Source: Gari tellinella (lineage: Eukaryota > Mollusca > Bivalvia > Cardiida > Psammobiidae). From it: a stretch of 64,000 bases of DNA. The position numbers and the translations under genes were made by a program. The stretch is taken from positions 34,203,619 to 34,267,618 of the forward strand of contig OV277872.1 of the NCBI GenBank assembly GCA_922989275.2, in the 5' to 3' direction. Below, in pieces: positions 12,901 through 20,717 of the stretch (positions are counted from its first letter, which is position 1; each line of letters starts with the position of its first letter). Under the pieces are notes generated by a model, which did no database searches, was not told the DNA's origin, and worked only from the letters and a program-made list of their open reading frames with translations.

Positions 12901-15141
12901 TGACATTCATGTCAAAATTGCTTCAGTATAAGCAGCCTTAAATCTGGCTTGAAAAAAATATTGCAGATGATAGTATCAAGGCGATTTTTAGCGGTAATAG
13001 GGTTAAAGTAGACGATAAAACTTGCCAGTGAAAGAGTTAATCATTTCCTACTCCATAGCTAGAACTACAAATCACCTATATCTTAGAGGTAGGATACAGC
13101 TTTGAAGCAGAATGAAAGTGAAACAGAAAGCTGAAGAAAATAGTTCCAATGTTTACAGTCATGAATATGATTGTATCATAAAAAATATTTTTATATTTTA
13201 GCAGCTGAAGCAACCTGCTTTAGTGGTATTCTATTTTCATTACTAGAAACAGGCTATGTGGTAAATGGTTAAATTCACGAGACTGTTAAATAAAGCAAGT
13301 TGAAAGTACAACCACCGAAGGATGTTTGTACTTTTATATTGCTTCATTTTTGCAGCCACCTGTCTTACTCATAGAATTTCATGTACTACCGGGTATAATA
13401 TATATGTATGTATATCACTTTGATATAGGTACTACTTTTTGACTGCACCTCGTAGTAGTCTGCATTATATTATCTTTGGATAAAACGGTTAATAATGCTA
13501 TTATAAATTACTTTTGTTATAATTTCAGTATTTTTGCCAGCACCCATCATGTTTGGTAAATTGTTTGACTCCATCTGTCTTGTCTGGAATGTGGCATCAT
13601 CTTGTACCGGTGACAGTGTGGGATCAGAAACGACTGGAGCATGCTCCCTATATGATGTAAAAGGTATGGAACGAAAACACGATACTTCGAATTCATAATC
13701 AATCGAATTTACCCTTTTTATGCCCCCGGCATCGACAGATGCGGGAGCATATAGTAATCGTCCTGTCCGTCCGTCCGTCCTTCCGTCCGTAACCAGGTTA
13801 AGTAGATTTTACCGTTTCGTCTAGCATCAACACCGCTTATTCAAATGCTTGGATACTTATACAGTTGTTGCCTTGGACCATTCCCTAGCCACCAACAATA
13901 CCCAACCTTGATTTTGACCTTGACCTTGACCTAATTTGGACTTAGAATATTTTGAATGGGCTATTTCTTGGTTAACTAGATTTTACCGTTTCGTCTAGCA
14001 TCAACACCGCTTACTCCAATGCTTGGATACTTATACAGTTGTTGCCTTGGACCATTCCCTTTCCACCAATATCACCCAACCGTGATCTTGACCTTGACCT
14101 TGACCTAATTTGGACTTAGAATATTTTGAATGGGCTATTTCTTGGTTAACTAGATTTTACCGTTTCGTCTAGCATCAACACTACTTACTACAATGCTTCT
14201 ATACTTATACAGTTATTGCCTTGGACCATTACCAACCCACCAGTAATACCCAACCTCAGTTTGACCTTGACCTTGACCTAATTTGGACTTAGAAAAGATT
14301 CAGAATATATTGTCAAGGATGCCACCGGGGGCATAAGCGTTTATTGAACGCAGTCTTGTTTATTTGTTGAATTTTGGATAACTGAATCTTGCTTAAGTCA
14401 TACATACCCGTGTTTTCAAAGATGAAATGTGGATTAGCCACGTTTTACCTTGAAATTTGGGTAAGTTTGGCTTAATGAGTTCGAATAATCGAGGTTCAGC
14501 TAAAATCTACATGTATTTCATGTGTGAAACTATTGATTATCAATCTTAACCTTTCTTCTACTTGTCATGTATATTGATGGCCTCGACCAACACATTTGAA
14601 ACTGGGCCAGGTGAGGAGTAACTTGGCATCTCATCAAGTTCCAAATTTTTGAAACTTAGGTTGTATGTGTTCTTTATTAATAACTGTGGTGTGGAAGACA
14701 GCAGTTGTCATGTAACTATACTTAAACAGGCAACAAGTAAAGCAGGGTGCTCCTTTAGAGAGCGTCAAACATTTCGATTTAGCTTCCATGTAAGTTTTGT
14801 TTTTTGTTTTTACACTATCTATTAAATTTTCAATACCTTAGTATCGAATTTTCTTTGTTGTATATTTTTTATTGTTTTTAGTTTTGCATTTTCTTCTTTT
14901 TCACATGGACAATGCATCTCATTCGGCGTAATTGTAATTGTATTGTTATTTAATTTCAGATATGAGAATGAAGTTTGTTTCCATCGACGTTGGGCTGAAA
15001 GCTGCTTCTCTACTCTGCTCCCTATTTACGCTGTATTTTGTCATTAAAAAGGCAAGGGAAGATAACAAGGATAAAGACCAGACTGCAGTTATTAAACCTC
15101 CAATCCCGCAGCCCCGGACTTCACTTACACCAAAGGATTAA
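884..15141 (+). CDS. SLCO: Organic anion transporter family (OATP/SLCO) gene, last nine coding exons
   Basis: OATPs are 12-helix plasma-membrane carriers for amphipathic organic anions such as conjugated steroids and prostanoids; the substrate here cannot be predicted. Coding segments are 884-970, 3100-3315, 4389-4553, 5598-5790, 8775-8889, 11187-11341, 12111-12175, 13529-13663 and 14960-15141. All are bounded by AG/GT and join in frame (phases 1,1,1,2,0,2,1,1), giving about 437 residues. Seen directly: the signature DPRWIGAWWLGF in the second exon, a Kazal-like CxC...VCADG...SPCYAGC loop in the fifth, KEKDRAMAVGMQ in the seventh, PIMFGKLFDSICLVW in the eighth, and a last hydrophobic helix followed by a short Lys/Pro-rich cytoplasmic tail ending at TAA. 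OATPs are usually 600-700 residues, so about 200-250 N-terminal residues lie upstream of the window. Introns carry many MITEs. Family assignment is firm; the subfamily is not. Confidence 0.93.
1299..1445. mobile_element. Palindromic MITE (ends AATCGATTCC)
   Basis: About 147 bp folding on itself, with outer arms AATCGATTCC / GGAATCGATT and inner arms GAATGGGTTGTTATCTGG and its complement. It sits in the first visible intron; only one copy was noticed. Confidence 0.7.
1650..1765 (-). mobile_element. tRNA-derived SINE fragment
   Basis: The minus strand shows an A-box-like AATTGGTTAGCGTACTCG and a B-box-like AGTTCGATCCC at tRNA spacing. It lacks paired acceptor arms, so it is a SINE head rather than a tRNA gene. 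Confidence 0.55.
1769..1833. repeat. F10 hairpin
   Basis: Imperfect inverted repeat: TGATGCAAG...AGTAATGCAGAAATCTC against the complement ending in CCTGCAT. Related hairpins occur at 7918, 34877, 43013 and 57755. Confidence 0.5.
2145..2286. mobile_element. F6 MITE
   Basis: Terminal inverted repeats TCCAATGTTATAAAG and TTTTATAACATTGA, with internal mirrored GAGTCTGA and TCAGACTC. It is one of four copies in the window. Confidence 0.75.
2325..2900. repeat. Degenerate tandem repeat, about 155-bp unit
   Basis: Three diverged units starting near 2420, 2576 and 2730. Each has TTTACATTGGCCAT-like sequence, CTTTGGAACTAC and TTCATATTTGG, and ends in AAGGTCA-type blocks. Confidence 0.65.
2919..3085. 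mobile_element. TA-flanked MITE next to a splice acceptor
   Basis: Ends TACAGTAAAAACCCTCTATT and its imperfect complement finishing ATGTA. Its right end is 14 bp before the SLCO exon at 3100, so it lies within the branch-point/polypyrimidine zone. Confidence 0.7.
3100..3315 (+). CDS. SLCO: SLCO exon 2 of 9 (OATP signature)
   Basis: Acceptor TATTTTCAG, donor GTACGT. It encodes the family signature DPRWIGAWWLGF followed by a hydrophobic helix GAAAALVSVPIFFFP, then a charged cytoplasmic loop with KKSFLKK. This is the exon that identifies the gene. Confidence 0.95.
3401..3622. mobile_element. F1 MITE, diverged
   Basis: Left end CAGTGGAGAAAACGTTATTC, right end GAATAACGTATTCCCC. It has the family's internal ACGCGTTTAC block, but its palindromic core is shortened. 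Confidence 0.7.
3735..3780. repeat. Truncated F1/F2 palindromic core
   Basis: Short hairpin AGTTTGGATCCTGAT / GAGGATCCAAACTG lacking the GACGCC part of the core. Confidence 0.5.
3930..4080. mobile_element. F2 MITE, partial
   Basis: Starts TTAACCCCTTCACCACC and contains a diverged core at about 3970-4040, including GTGTCTGATCAGGATCC. The right terminus is not clear. Confidence 0.55.
4158..4223. repeat. F9 hairpin
   Basis: Near-perfect palindrome: CAAACAGTGTAGACCCTGAT...AGAGGGCTCC, centre TATA, then the complement. Further copies lie at 15306, 17217 and 38545, and diverged ones near 49336 and 51556. Confidence 0.8.
4389..4553 (+). CDS. SLCO: SLCO exon 3 of 9
   Basis: Acceptor ATCTTCAG, donor GTAAGT. 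It encodes GMPRSILRVFSQPIYVAHVL, then a hydrophobic helix TYLMAVIGLASFGPKYIENQ. The form 'FxPKYIExQF' is typical of the OATP helix 7 region. Confidence 0.92.
4716..4967. mobile_element. F4 MITE
   Basis: TTAA at both ends (4716, 4964), termini CCCTTTGCC and GGGGAAAGGG. The hairpin apex ATGTGCCCTAAGGCACAT differs from the commoner ATGCGCC form on both arms. Confidence 0.85.
5292..5513. mobile_element. F1 MITE, diverged
   Basis: Ends TACAGTAGAGAAAACATTTT and TTTTTCTCCATTGTA around the core at 5358-5410, whose inner part is CCGGCGTC. It lies about 85 bp before the exon at 5598. Confidence 0.75.
5598..5790 (+). CDS. SLCO: SLCO exon 4 of 9
   Basis: Acceptor TTCTTTTCAG, donor GTAAAA. It encodes GTITGGIISRRLKLGLTGCV, then a long hydrophobic helix and FGCDHPEIAGYD, which in OATPs opens the large extracellular loop. 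It ends with two bases of a codon. Confidence 0.92.
6272..6524. mobile_element. F4 MITE
   Basis: Left CCTTTACCTGATAGCC, right GGGGAAAGGGTTAA; hairpin apex ATGCGCCTTAGGGCGCAT at about 6350-6367. The left TTAA has decayed. Confidence 0.75.
6660..6750 (+). mobile_element. Possible LINE 3' tail
   Basis: Ends ACTTAATGCCAATAAAATGT followed by ATTGTATTAT, which resembles CR1/L2-type 3' ends. No coding part is present. Confidence 0.35.
7044..7296. mobile_element. F4 MITE
   Basis: TTAA-bounded (7044, 7293), termini CCCTTTACCTGC and GGGAAAGGG; hairpin apex GCGCCCTAAGGCGC. Confidence 0.85.
7658..7910. mobile_element. F4 MITE
   Basis: TTAA-bounded (7658, 7907), termini CCCTTTACCTGATAGCC and GGGGGAATGGG; hairpin AAGCAGAATGCGCC with its complement around 7735-7760. 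Confidence 0.88.
7918..7996. repeat. F10 hairpin
   Basis: TAATGCAGGGTGGACATTAT... against ...ATTATTCCTATCCTGCATTA. It is placed right after an F4 element. Confidence 0.55.
8084..8202. mobile_element. F6 MITE, shortened
   Basis: Left end CCAAGGTTATAAAGTG, with mirrored GTCTGAG / CTTCAGAC blocks. The right end is diverged and the central loop is partly deleted compared with the 2145 copy. Confidence 0.6.
8424..8700 (+). mobile_element. tRNA-derived SINE with AAAC tail
   Basis: A-box-like GTGGTTCAGTGGTAGCACAC, B-box-like GTGATTTCAATTCC, a tRNA-unrelated body with GAGGTCCGATGTATCAG, and a 3' AACAAACAAACAAACC tail. The body matches, inverted, the SINE at 58548-58695. Confidence 0.75.
8775..8889 (+). 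CDS. SLCO: SLCO exon 5 of 9 (Kazal-like loop)
   Basis: Acceptor GTATTTTCAG, donor GTGAGT. It encodes the cysteine-rich part of the extracellular loop between helices 9 and 10: SCQCSSTSYLPVCADGQTFF then SPCYAGC. The CxC...VCxDG...SPCxAGC spacing is the OATP Kazal-like signature; these loop cysteines are disulphide-bonded in studied OATPs. Confidence 0.95.
9155..9285. repeat. Short tandem repeat, about 26 bp
   Basis: Four to five copies of GTTTCGTACCTACTGTTAAC plus TGCACT, one of them truncated, in the intron after the Kazal exon. Confidence 0.75.
9366..10090. repeat. Dispersed repeat, copy A (with extra blocks)
   Basis: Starts TAGGAATAAACAACATATTT. Matches copy B at 18951-19345 over most of its length, but has two extra blocks: a palindromic arm plus loop at about 9394-9485, and 9679-9908. 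Function unknown; it could be a larger MITE or decayed transposon. Confidence 0.7.
9394..9500. repeat. Near-perfect 107-bp palindrome
   Basis: Arms CATGACGGTATGACTACATT and its complement, closing on GCGTAAACGCCC / GGGCGTTT. Only the right arm tip remains at the matching site in copy B. Confidence 0.8.
10161..10345. mobile_element. MITE with AT-rich internal palindromes
   Basis: Terminal inverted repeats GGAAGCCGGATAATGCCACT and the near-complement ending ATGCGGCTTCC, about 29 bp each. Inside are repeated CTTGAATTTTCAAGATA-type units on both strands. Confidence 0.75.
10720..10877. mobile_element. Palindromic MITE (ACCAGTTGRCAGTG arms)
   Basis: 158 bp folding end to end: ACCAGTTGGCAGTGTGCTAC with its complement, through TTTAGCTCTCGACGTTTT and AAAACGTCTCGAGCTAAA. 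Confidence 0.8.
11016..11158. mobile_element. F8 MITE
   Basis: Contains the hairpin TATGGTGTGACTACTC / GAGTAGTCACACCATA and the F8 right end AATACTCCGGGTCCCATTAT then CTGGAGCC. It stops 28 bp before the exon at 11187. The left end is not clear. Confidence 0.65.
11187..11341 (+). CDS. SLCO: SLCO exon 6 of 9
   Basis: Acceptor TGTATTTCCAG, donor GTAAGT. It encodes the end of the Kazal-like loop (YTDCSAPLSG, MCDTGCNF) and the next helix, LPYIAVNAISALVQTTAIAP. Confidence 0.93.
11613..11690 (+). mobile_element. tRNA-derived SINE fragment
   Basis: A-box-like TAGCTCGGTGGGTAGAGTGT and B-box-like GGGTTCAGGAGTC at tRNA spacing; acceptor stem not formed, 3' part absent. Confidence 0.5.
12111..12175 (+). 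CDS. SLCO: SLCO exon 7 of 9 (65 bp)
   Basis: Acceptor TCTATTACAG, donor GTTTGT. It encodes SVKEKDRAMAVGMQSFLASL, the conserved VxxKxRAxAxGMQ segment before helix 11. Too short for ORF-based detection, but in frame on both sides. Confidence 0.9.
12206..12459. mobile_element. F5 MITE carrying an F4-type hairpin
   Basis: Termini CAGGGCTGCCATTTCTCCGG and TTATGGCAGCCCTG; the middle holds the GCAGAATGCGCC hairpin of F4. It starts 30 bp after the donor of SLCO exon 7. Flanks TTCCTT / TCCCTT may be a 6-bp target duplication with one change. Confidence 0.85.
12490..12707. mobile_element. F2 MITE
   Basis: Core at 12604-12668 with apex CGCCGCGTGACGCGGTG. The right end GTGAAAGAGTTAA is a diverged F2 terminus; the left end is degraded. 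Confidence 0.75.
12790..12990. mobile_element. Degraded F2 MITE
   Basis: CACTGCCAACG at 12828, GAGGCGTCTGATCAGGATCC at 12875 and a TAGGGTTAA end near 13000 match the F2 layout, but the left core arm is lost. Confidence 0.45.
13529..13663 (+). CDS. SLCO: SLCO exon 8 of 9
   Basis: Acceptor TAATTTCAG, donor GTATGG. It encodes FLPAPIMFGKLFDSICLVWN, then a cysteine-containing loop ending GACSLYDVK. The 'P.P.xFGxxxDxxCxxW...GxCxxYD' pattern is a strong OATP hallmark near helices 11-12. Confidence 0.94.
13719..14336. mobile_element. Element with TATGCCCCCGG ends and internal triplication
   Basis: Ends TATGCCCCCGG and CCGGGGGCATA. Inside, three copies of an approximately 175-bp unit start near 13795, 13970 and 14145, each with TAGATTTTACCGTTTCGTCT and TTGACCTTGACCTTGACC. 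A CCGTCCGTCCGTCC run lies by the left end. Elements of this kind are common in bivalve genomes. Confidence 0.75.
14960..15141 (+). CDS. SLCO: SLCO exon 9 of 9 (C-terminus and stop)
   Basis: Acceptor TTAATTTCAG. It encodes a last hydrophobic helix, DVGLKAASLLCSLFTLYFVI, then KKAREDNKDKDQ and a Pro-rich tail ending SLTPKD and TAA. The cytosolic tail is short; no PDZ-binding C-terminus is obvious. Confidence 0.93.
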
Positions 15142-15227
15142 CACATGGTGTACCTGAATACTTCATTGGACTATTCCAAAGTGTTTGTTGCAATATATGA
15201 AGTCTCATCAGGGCTAGTATGGTTTGC

Positions 15228-15478
15228 TTAACTCTTTGAACCCTAGTCCCGCTTATAGGCGTGCTTTTCGAACAGTGTACATGTGAGTAGTACACTTGTC
15301 CTATGCAAACAGTGAAGACCCAGATCAGAGGGCTCCGAGAGGAGCCCTCTGATCAGGGTCTTCACTGTTTGTCACAATGCCAAACATTGACAAAAACAAC
15401 CCTTAAAAGTCAGAAATGGACTAGTTTAAAATGGAAACTGGCATTGTCCATTTAAAGTTTCAGGGAGGAAAGAGTTAA
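15228..15478. mobile_element. F9 MITE, TTAA-bounded
   Basis: TTAA at 15228 and 15475, termini CTCTTTGAACCC and GGGAGGAAAGAG, and the F9 hairpin at 15306-15371 (arms GTGAAGACCC.. / ..GGGTCTTCAC). It lies in the region downstream of the SLCO stop. Confidence 0.75.
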
Positions 15479-15718
15479 CCAATTACCCCATAAATACGCA
15501 TTTTTACGCTTTTTATTTATTCCTTCGCTGAAGAAAATAGCTCGTAATTATACCTTCATAAATATAAACCATACGAAATATTTTCTATATCCTAGTAGAT
15601 GTTAGCTTAAAGTAGGCTGACAGTAAAGCAGAATGTGTCTTAAGGCACATTCTGCTTTACTTTCTACCTGCTTTAAGTGGTCAACTATATTCAATACTAG
15701 AAACAGGCTATGGGTTAA
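15475..15718. mobile_element. F4 MITE, reverse orientation
   Basis: TTAA-bounded, left end CCAATTACCCCATAAA, right GAAACAGGCTATGGG. Hairpin ATGTGTCTTAAGGCACAT at about 15635. It shares its left TTAA with the F9 element before it. Confidence 0.8.
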
Positions 15719-15722
15719 TTGG

Positions 15723-15925
15723 TTAACTCATTACCACATAGCTTGTTAATAGTATTGCAGATAGGTGACCACTTTAAAAACAAAAGCGGGAGAAAGTAAA
15801 GCAGAATGTGCGTAATGCACATTCTGTTTTACTTTCATCCTGCTTTAAGCTATAATCTTCTAGGATGTAGAAAATATTTCAGAGATAATTTAAAGGCGTA
15901 GAAAGGAATACTTATGAGGTTATAG
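15723..15925. mobile_element. F4 MITE, partial
   Basis: Begins TTAACTCATTACCACATAGC. Hairpin ATGTGCGTAATGCACAT. The right end is cut near the element that starts at 15929. Confidence 0.65.
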
Positions 15926-15928
15926 ATT

Positions 15929-16518
15929 CACTGGGGGCCAACGGAGTATCACAAGGATTGTTTCGCACAGAAGCCTCGTATACAGAGTATGTATACGTTA
16001 TCAATATCAAAGTACTGTAGTACTGCAGGCTCGGACTTTCAGTTTAATGTAGAACAAAGTAATGCAGAAAGCTAATTATGGAGTTTCTGCATTACCATTG
16101 CCATGCATTAAGCAGAAACCTGTAGCGCTTAAAGACCCTAAATAATTTTGTACTGTGCATGTCTTATAATGCATCGTCTGCTATGACTACTAGGTGAATG
16201 TTTACTACAAGGGAGTAAATACGGTGTTTAAATCACCCAAGTACAGACTCAGGATCAGTGCTGCTATACGGTTTATCTGATAGTGACGTACCCAGCAACT
16301 GAAGCTCCGTTATCAGCATATGTAAACCCCGTATGACAGGATTTGTTTGTAGGGGGAGCTAGTCTCGCACCAGTTTCATACAATAGGATTCGAAATAGGC
16401 TCTCCGAGCCAAAAAGTACATTGTATATGTATATGATACCAACTGAAGTCGTCATTGAATTTATATACGGGGCTTCTGTGCCAAACGGGTAGTCGTGATA
16501 CTTCGTTGGCCCCCAGTG
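15929..16518. mobile_element. 590-bp inverted-repeat element (CACTGGGGGCCAACG)
   Basis: About 50-bp terminal inverted repeats beginning CACTGGGGGCCAACG and including CACAGAAGCC. An F10-like hairpin lies within (16040-16115). The CACTG start fits several DNA-transposon groups; no clear target duplication seen. Confidence 0.75.
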
Positions 16519-16519
16519 A

Positions 16520-16620
16520 GGTTTAAGTAGGTTGAAAGTAAAGCAAAAAGCTTTAGGTATTTACTTTCAGCCGTCTCTAAGTGGCTACCTGTCTTCAAAA
16601 CTAGAAACGAAACAGGATAA
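16520..16620. repeat. F4 fragment
   Basis: TAAGTAGGTTGAAAGTAAAG and TTTACTTTCAGCCGTCTC form a reduced F4 hairpin; it may be the remainder of the F4 copy interrupted by the 15929 element. Confidence 0.45.
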
Positions 16621-17216
16621 TGAGTTACTGCTTCAACAACTTCAGCAATGAACACCCTAATGTAACATGGCATCATTATGTTCAGATATATGATAGCATA
16701 AGGGAAGCAAAATGGATCCTTATTGAACTTTCAATAGGAGACAAACAAAACAGTTTTTGTCACGGGTGCTTGCGTTACGCAGCGTCTGATCAAGATACAA
16801 ACAGCGCCGTTGGCAGTGAAAGAGCTATTAAGCTTAGACCATTTCTATTGACTATTTATCGCATATTCTTACAATATGATTGCAAAATGACGTATTACTG
16901 TTTGCATTGGACACGTGTACTTTCACAGGTACACTGTTTATGTGTTAAAACAGGGTACACATTGGAATGATAATACCTGTATAGTAATAAATGCAATACA
17001 TTGATACATGTAGTTCGTTCATTTTTCAAATGAAATGAAACAGTTTAAACCCATCGAGTTCATTGTTAAATGTCCTTTTTACCTTCTGCACACTATTTCA
17101 ACACTAAATATCTCTTGTAGATTACAAGGTTCCCTAGAGGATCATTTTAGTAACCAAAACATGAACCAGTCTACCTGGAATTCTGGGTGCGTTAAAAATT
17201 ACTGCTCTAAATTAGC

Positions 17217-17281
17217 CAACAGTGTATACCCAGATCAGAGGGCTCCTATATGAGCCCTCTGATCTTGGTCTACACTGTTTG
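17217..17281. repeat. F9 hairpin
   Basis: Palindrome with AGATCAGAGGGCTCC / TGAGCCCTCTGATCT and terminal CAACAGTGTA / TACACTGTTTG. Confidence 0.7.
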
Positions 17282-17973
17282 CTAATGTAATGACCATATT
17301 TTAAACAGGTTCATGGTGTTGGAAGAGTTAAAGCTGATTCAAAGGCTGAACAAATCATACGTAGTGTCAAACAGTTTTGATCCAGATGAGACGCATGTTT
17401 TACAAACAGAAAAGTCCGACTTTGACTCAAGACAATGATGACGGGATCCAGACTGCTTTTATTGTGTTCCAGTCAATCTGCAAGTCTTAAAAAATGTAAA
17501 TAGAAAATGGTGCTATCAATGTTTTTGTTTATGTGTACAAAACTGTACATGATATGTATATTTATGGCGGGTTTTGTTTTCGTAAAGATGTGTGACCTTT
17601 TCATACATAATTACGTAATTTAAAACACCCTGTGAATATACATGTATATCATCAAACATGTTTCACCACATACACTTCTAAAGTGGATTGTGCTAATATT
17701 TTCTTTTTCCTTATATAAGCATGAACATTTTCAAATATAAAGGGAGGCAATCGACCAAGATAATTTGTGAAGTTATATCATTGTTCGCCTAGAGATATGT
17801 TAACCATGATTGTTGGCTGACATAGTAGCATGAACTGTAGTTGTATTTAAAGAGGATTTATCTATGTGTGACATATAGACTAGGTTATGTTTTAGTTCTT
17901 GTTAAGTTTCTTTATTGGATAACAAAACGAGCCGAGTTTATTGCGTATACAGTCACACTTATTTGACACATGG

Positions 17974-18223
17974 TACAGTGGAGAATCTGTTATTCTTTCC
18001 CAATAAACGCGTTTACGCTAAAACTAGTATTTGCAGTGCAAACAGTTTGGAGCCAGATCAGACGCCGGGTAACCCGGCGTCTGATCAGGCTCCAAACTGT
18101 TTGCCACCAAGATAAACAAGAAATATCAGAATTGTCCAAAAGTTGTACTTTTCTACGTGTTAGTGCTTTGCGTTTGCGTACGTTTGCGTTTAAACGGGAA
18201 AGAATAACATATTCTCCACTGTA
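17974..18223. mobile_element. F1 MITE, intact
   Basis: TA + CAGTGGAGAATCTGTTATTC ... GAATAACATATTCTCCACTG + TA. The core palindrome at 18040-18104 has apex GCCGGGTAACCCGGC. Sub-terminal ACGCGTTTACGC on one side and CGTTTGCGTTTAAACG on the other distinguish left from right. Confidence 0.9.
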
Positions 18224-18294
18224 ACTGCTTTTTGCATGCTGAAAGTCAAGCAGAAAGCCCGTGGTGGAGCTTTCTACTCTACTTTTATCCTGCT

Positions 18295-18504
18295 TTAACC
18301 CCTTCACTGCCTTCCCCGAGTACAAAAAATATATTCGCAAACAGTTTGGATCCTGATCCGCGGCGTCTGATCAGGATCAGGATCCAAACTGTTTGACACT
18401 CATTTTACCATTTCTTAAGTCAAAATACCTAAAACTAAAATTTGATAAATAAAAGCAGACGACAAATGTTTAAAATTTATGACGTCATAGCAGTGAAGGG
18501 GTTA
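18295..18504. mobile_element. F2 MITE
   Basis: Starts TTAACCCCTTCACTGCC, ends GCAGTGAAGGGGTTAT (target base changed). Core partly rearranged at 18331-18393. TGACGTCA sits 21 bp inside the right end. Confidence 0.85.
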
Positions 18505-18697
18505 TTGTTCAAGCTTTCTAGTTTGCCTTCTGTTGATTAACCTTTTAACCTATTCACCCCTGAAAATGTAAATGGACGATTCGATCGTCTAAATAAAAAC
18601 GGTCCATGTTTTACTATTTAGGGTTGATTTTAACAATATATGGCAAAATGACAATCATGATGAGGGTCTACACTGTTTGCATAACACAAATGTACCT

Positions 18698-18905
18698 TTA
18701 ACCCTTTCACTGCCATGACGTCATCAAATTTAAACAATTATCGTCTGCTTCTATTTCTAAGAAACAATTTTTAGGTATTTTGACTAAAGAAAACGAGCGT
18801 CAAACAGTTTGGATCCTGATCAGACGCCGCGTTACGCGGCGTCTGATCATGATCCAACTGTTTGCAATAACTACTGTACTCGGGATAAGGCAGTGAAGGG
18901 GTTAA
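18698..18905. mobile_element. F2 MITE, intact
   Basis: TTAA + CCCTTTCACTGCC ... GGCAGTGAAGGGG + TTAA, with TGACGTCA just inside the left end. Core apex GCCGCGTTACGCGGC. This is the clearest F2 copy. Confidence 0.9.
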
Positions 18906-18950
18906 CAGCTACATGTACTAGTACATTGTTATTAAAAGATGCATATATTA

Positions 18951-19345
18951 TAGGAATAAACAACATATTTTTGACGTCATACCGTCATGAGCGGCAAAGA
19001 GATGTTGTTTATTCCTTATATTTATATTTATATTTTCTGCCTTCTCAATTTAATGTGTTTATTGGCCAGATTTGTTTTTCTTTATAAGAATTTATCATAT
19101 ACCGGTCAAAGAGGTTTGATAGATGTAATGTCGATGTAATAGCCATTCCAGTTTCTAAATATGGTGAGAAAGTACCGTCGACCAATTGGAGCTTAGTGTT
19201 AAGTGCCCGATGTAGTCTATTTGAAGAAGTCCACGAATAGCACGGGGGAAATCCGAACTGGCTAAAACCAGTTTGGAAGTGTAGGTTCATCGGCAGATGT
19301 ACTGCATATTTTTAATAGGATTACATAAAGAATTTACAGGGTGAA
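18951..19345. repeat. Dispersed repeat, copy B
   Basis: Same sequence as 9366-10090 minus two blocks: TTTTTGACGTCATACCGTCA runs straight across the site where copy A has a palindrome, and GAGAAAGTACCGTCGACC crosses the site of the 9679-9908 block. Confidence 0.8.
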
Positions 19346-19634
19346 TGTAAATATATCAGTATGTGCAGTGCTAGGATCTAATGCAGCGTGCTATTACTAG
19401 GCAGTTCTCATTTGCAAATTTGACCGTTTTATCTGGTCGATGCAGAATATTTGCAATTTGCAAACAAATCGAAATAAAATGAAATAAAATATTGAAATGT
19501 GGTATTATTCTTAATTCAGTATCCCTTAGTGATGCATATATACGCGTCATTTGTAAACATGTACCTGTTATATAAAAGTTTTCATGACTTTTTTATAACC
19601 CGGGGAAACAAAAACCCTTACTTGACGGAACAAG

Positions 19635-19765
19635 ATAAAAGTTTGTTTTCCAGGATTAGAAAAGTAAAAGTCCCGAAAACAAAAGTTTGTTTTCTAGGGT
19701 TAAAAACATGTCCCGAACACAAAAGTTTGTTTTCTAGGGTTAAAAAAGTCCCGAAAACAAAACAA
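19635..19765. repeat. Minisatellite, about 40-45-bp unit
   Basis: Three to four units containing AAAAGTTTGTTTTCTAGGGT followed by TAAAA and a GTCCCGAA block. Confidence 0.75.
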
Positions 19766-19926
19766 AAGGTTTTTGTTTTATTTTAACTCGTGAGGTCACC
19801 TTAGTGCCACCGTGCAGGATGCATGTTTTAATCAAGTGAAGGTCATTCCGGATAAACAAAAGCAGCAAGAGAGCTTCTTTAACCCGTTTAATTTACATGC
19901 ATTTTATAACAAGAATCCATATTTGA

Positions 19927-20170
19927 TACAGTGGAGAATCTGTTATTCTTTCCCGTTTAAACGCAAACGTACGCAAAGCACTAAAACGTAGAAAAGAACA
20001 ACTTTTGGACAATTCTGATAATTCTTGTTTATCTTGGTGGCAAACAGTTTGGAGCCTGATCAGACGCCGGGTTACCCGGCGTCTGATCTGGTTCCAAACT
20101 GTTTGCACTGCAAATAATAGTTTTAGCGTAAACGCGTTTATTGGGAAAGAATAACAGATTCTCCACTGTA
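19927..20170. mobile_element. F1 MITE, intact, reverse orientation
   Basis: TA-bounded, same ends as the 17974 copy but inverted (CGTTTAAACG block on the left). Core apex GCCGGGTTACCCGGC. Confidence 0.9.
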
Positions 20171-20443
20171 CACAATATCAAGATAATGAAAATGACAATA
20201 GCATGCATATTCATATATGCATAACAGCATAATGTATAATTCCTTTATTAGATATAAGTATTGTAAACAATAGAAGATCCAAAGTGGCTGATAAATATTC
20301 ATCTCATCTAAGGGAACAATCAAACTTCGATGTCTTGAACTAACTTAAGTCGAATATATCCTTAATTCAAAGTTAAAACATGACTTGGCCACGACTAAAT
20401 TGAGGTAGAGATACATGTAATGAATTTCAATTGTAGAATTACA

Positions 20444-20588
20444 GGTTCCAAGGTTATAAGCGTTTTAGCTGAGTCTTCGTTTTTTCTCAAGCATTTGATT
20501 GGTCATATTTGAACTCAGATTCTGACCAATCAAATGTTTGAGAACGACTTAAGACTCAACTCAAAAGCTTTATAACCTTGGATCCAGG
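20444..20588. mobile_element. F6 MITE
   Basis: TTCCAAGGTTATAAG and TTTATAACCTTGGATCC ends; mirrored GACTCAACTC / GCTGAGTC blocks. Confidence 0.75.
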
Positions 20589-20717
20589 AAGTTCAAGTAC
20601 AGCGTGTTCAAAATATCAAAGGTTGACTGTTTGTACCTTTACGTCACTGACATAACTATATAACATCATCTTTTCTCACACCTCTTTATCATAATATGAT
20701 AATAGTATACACTAAGA

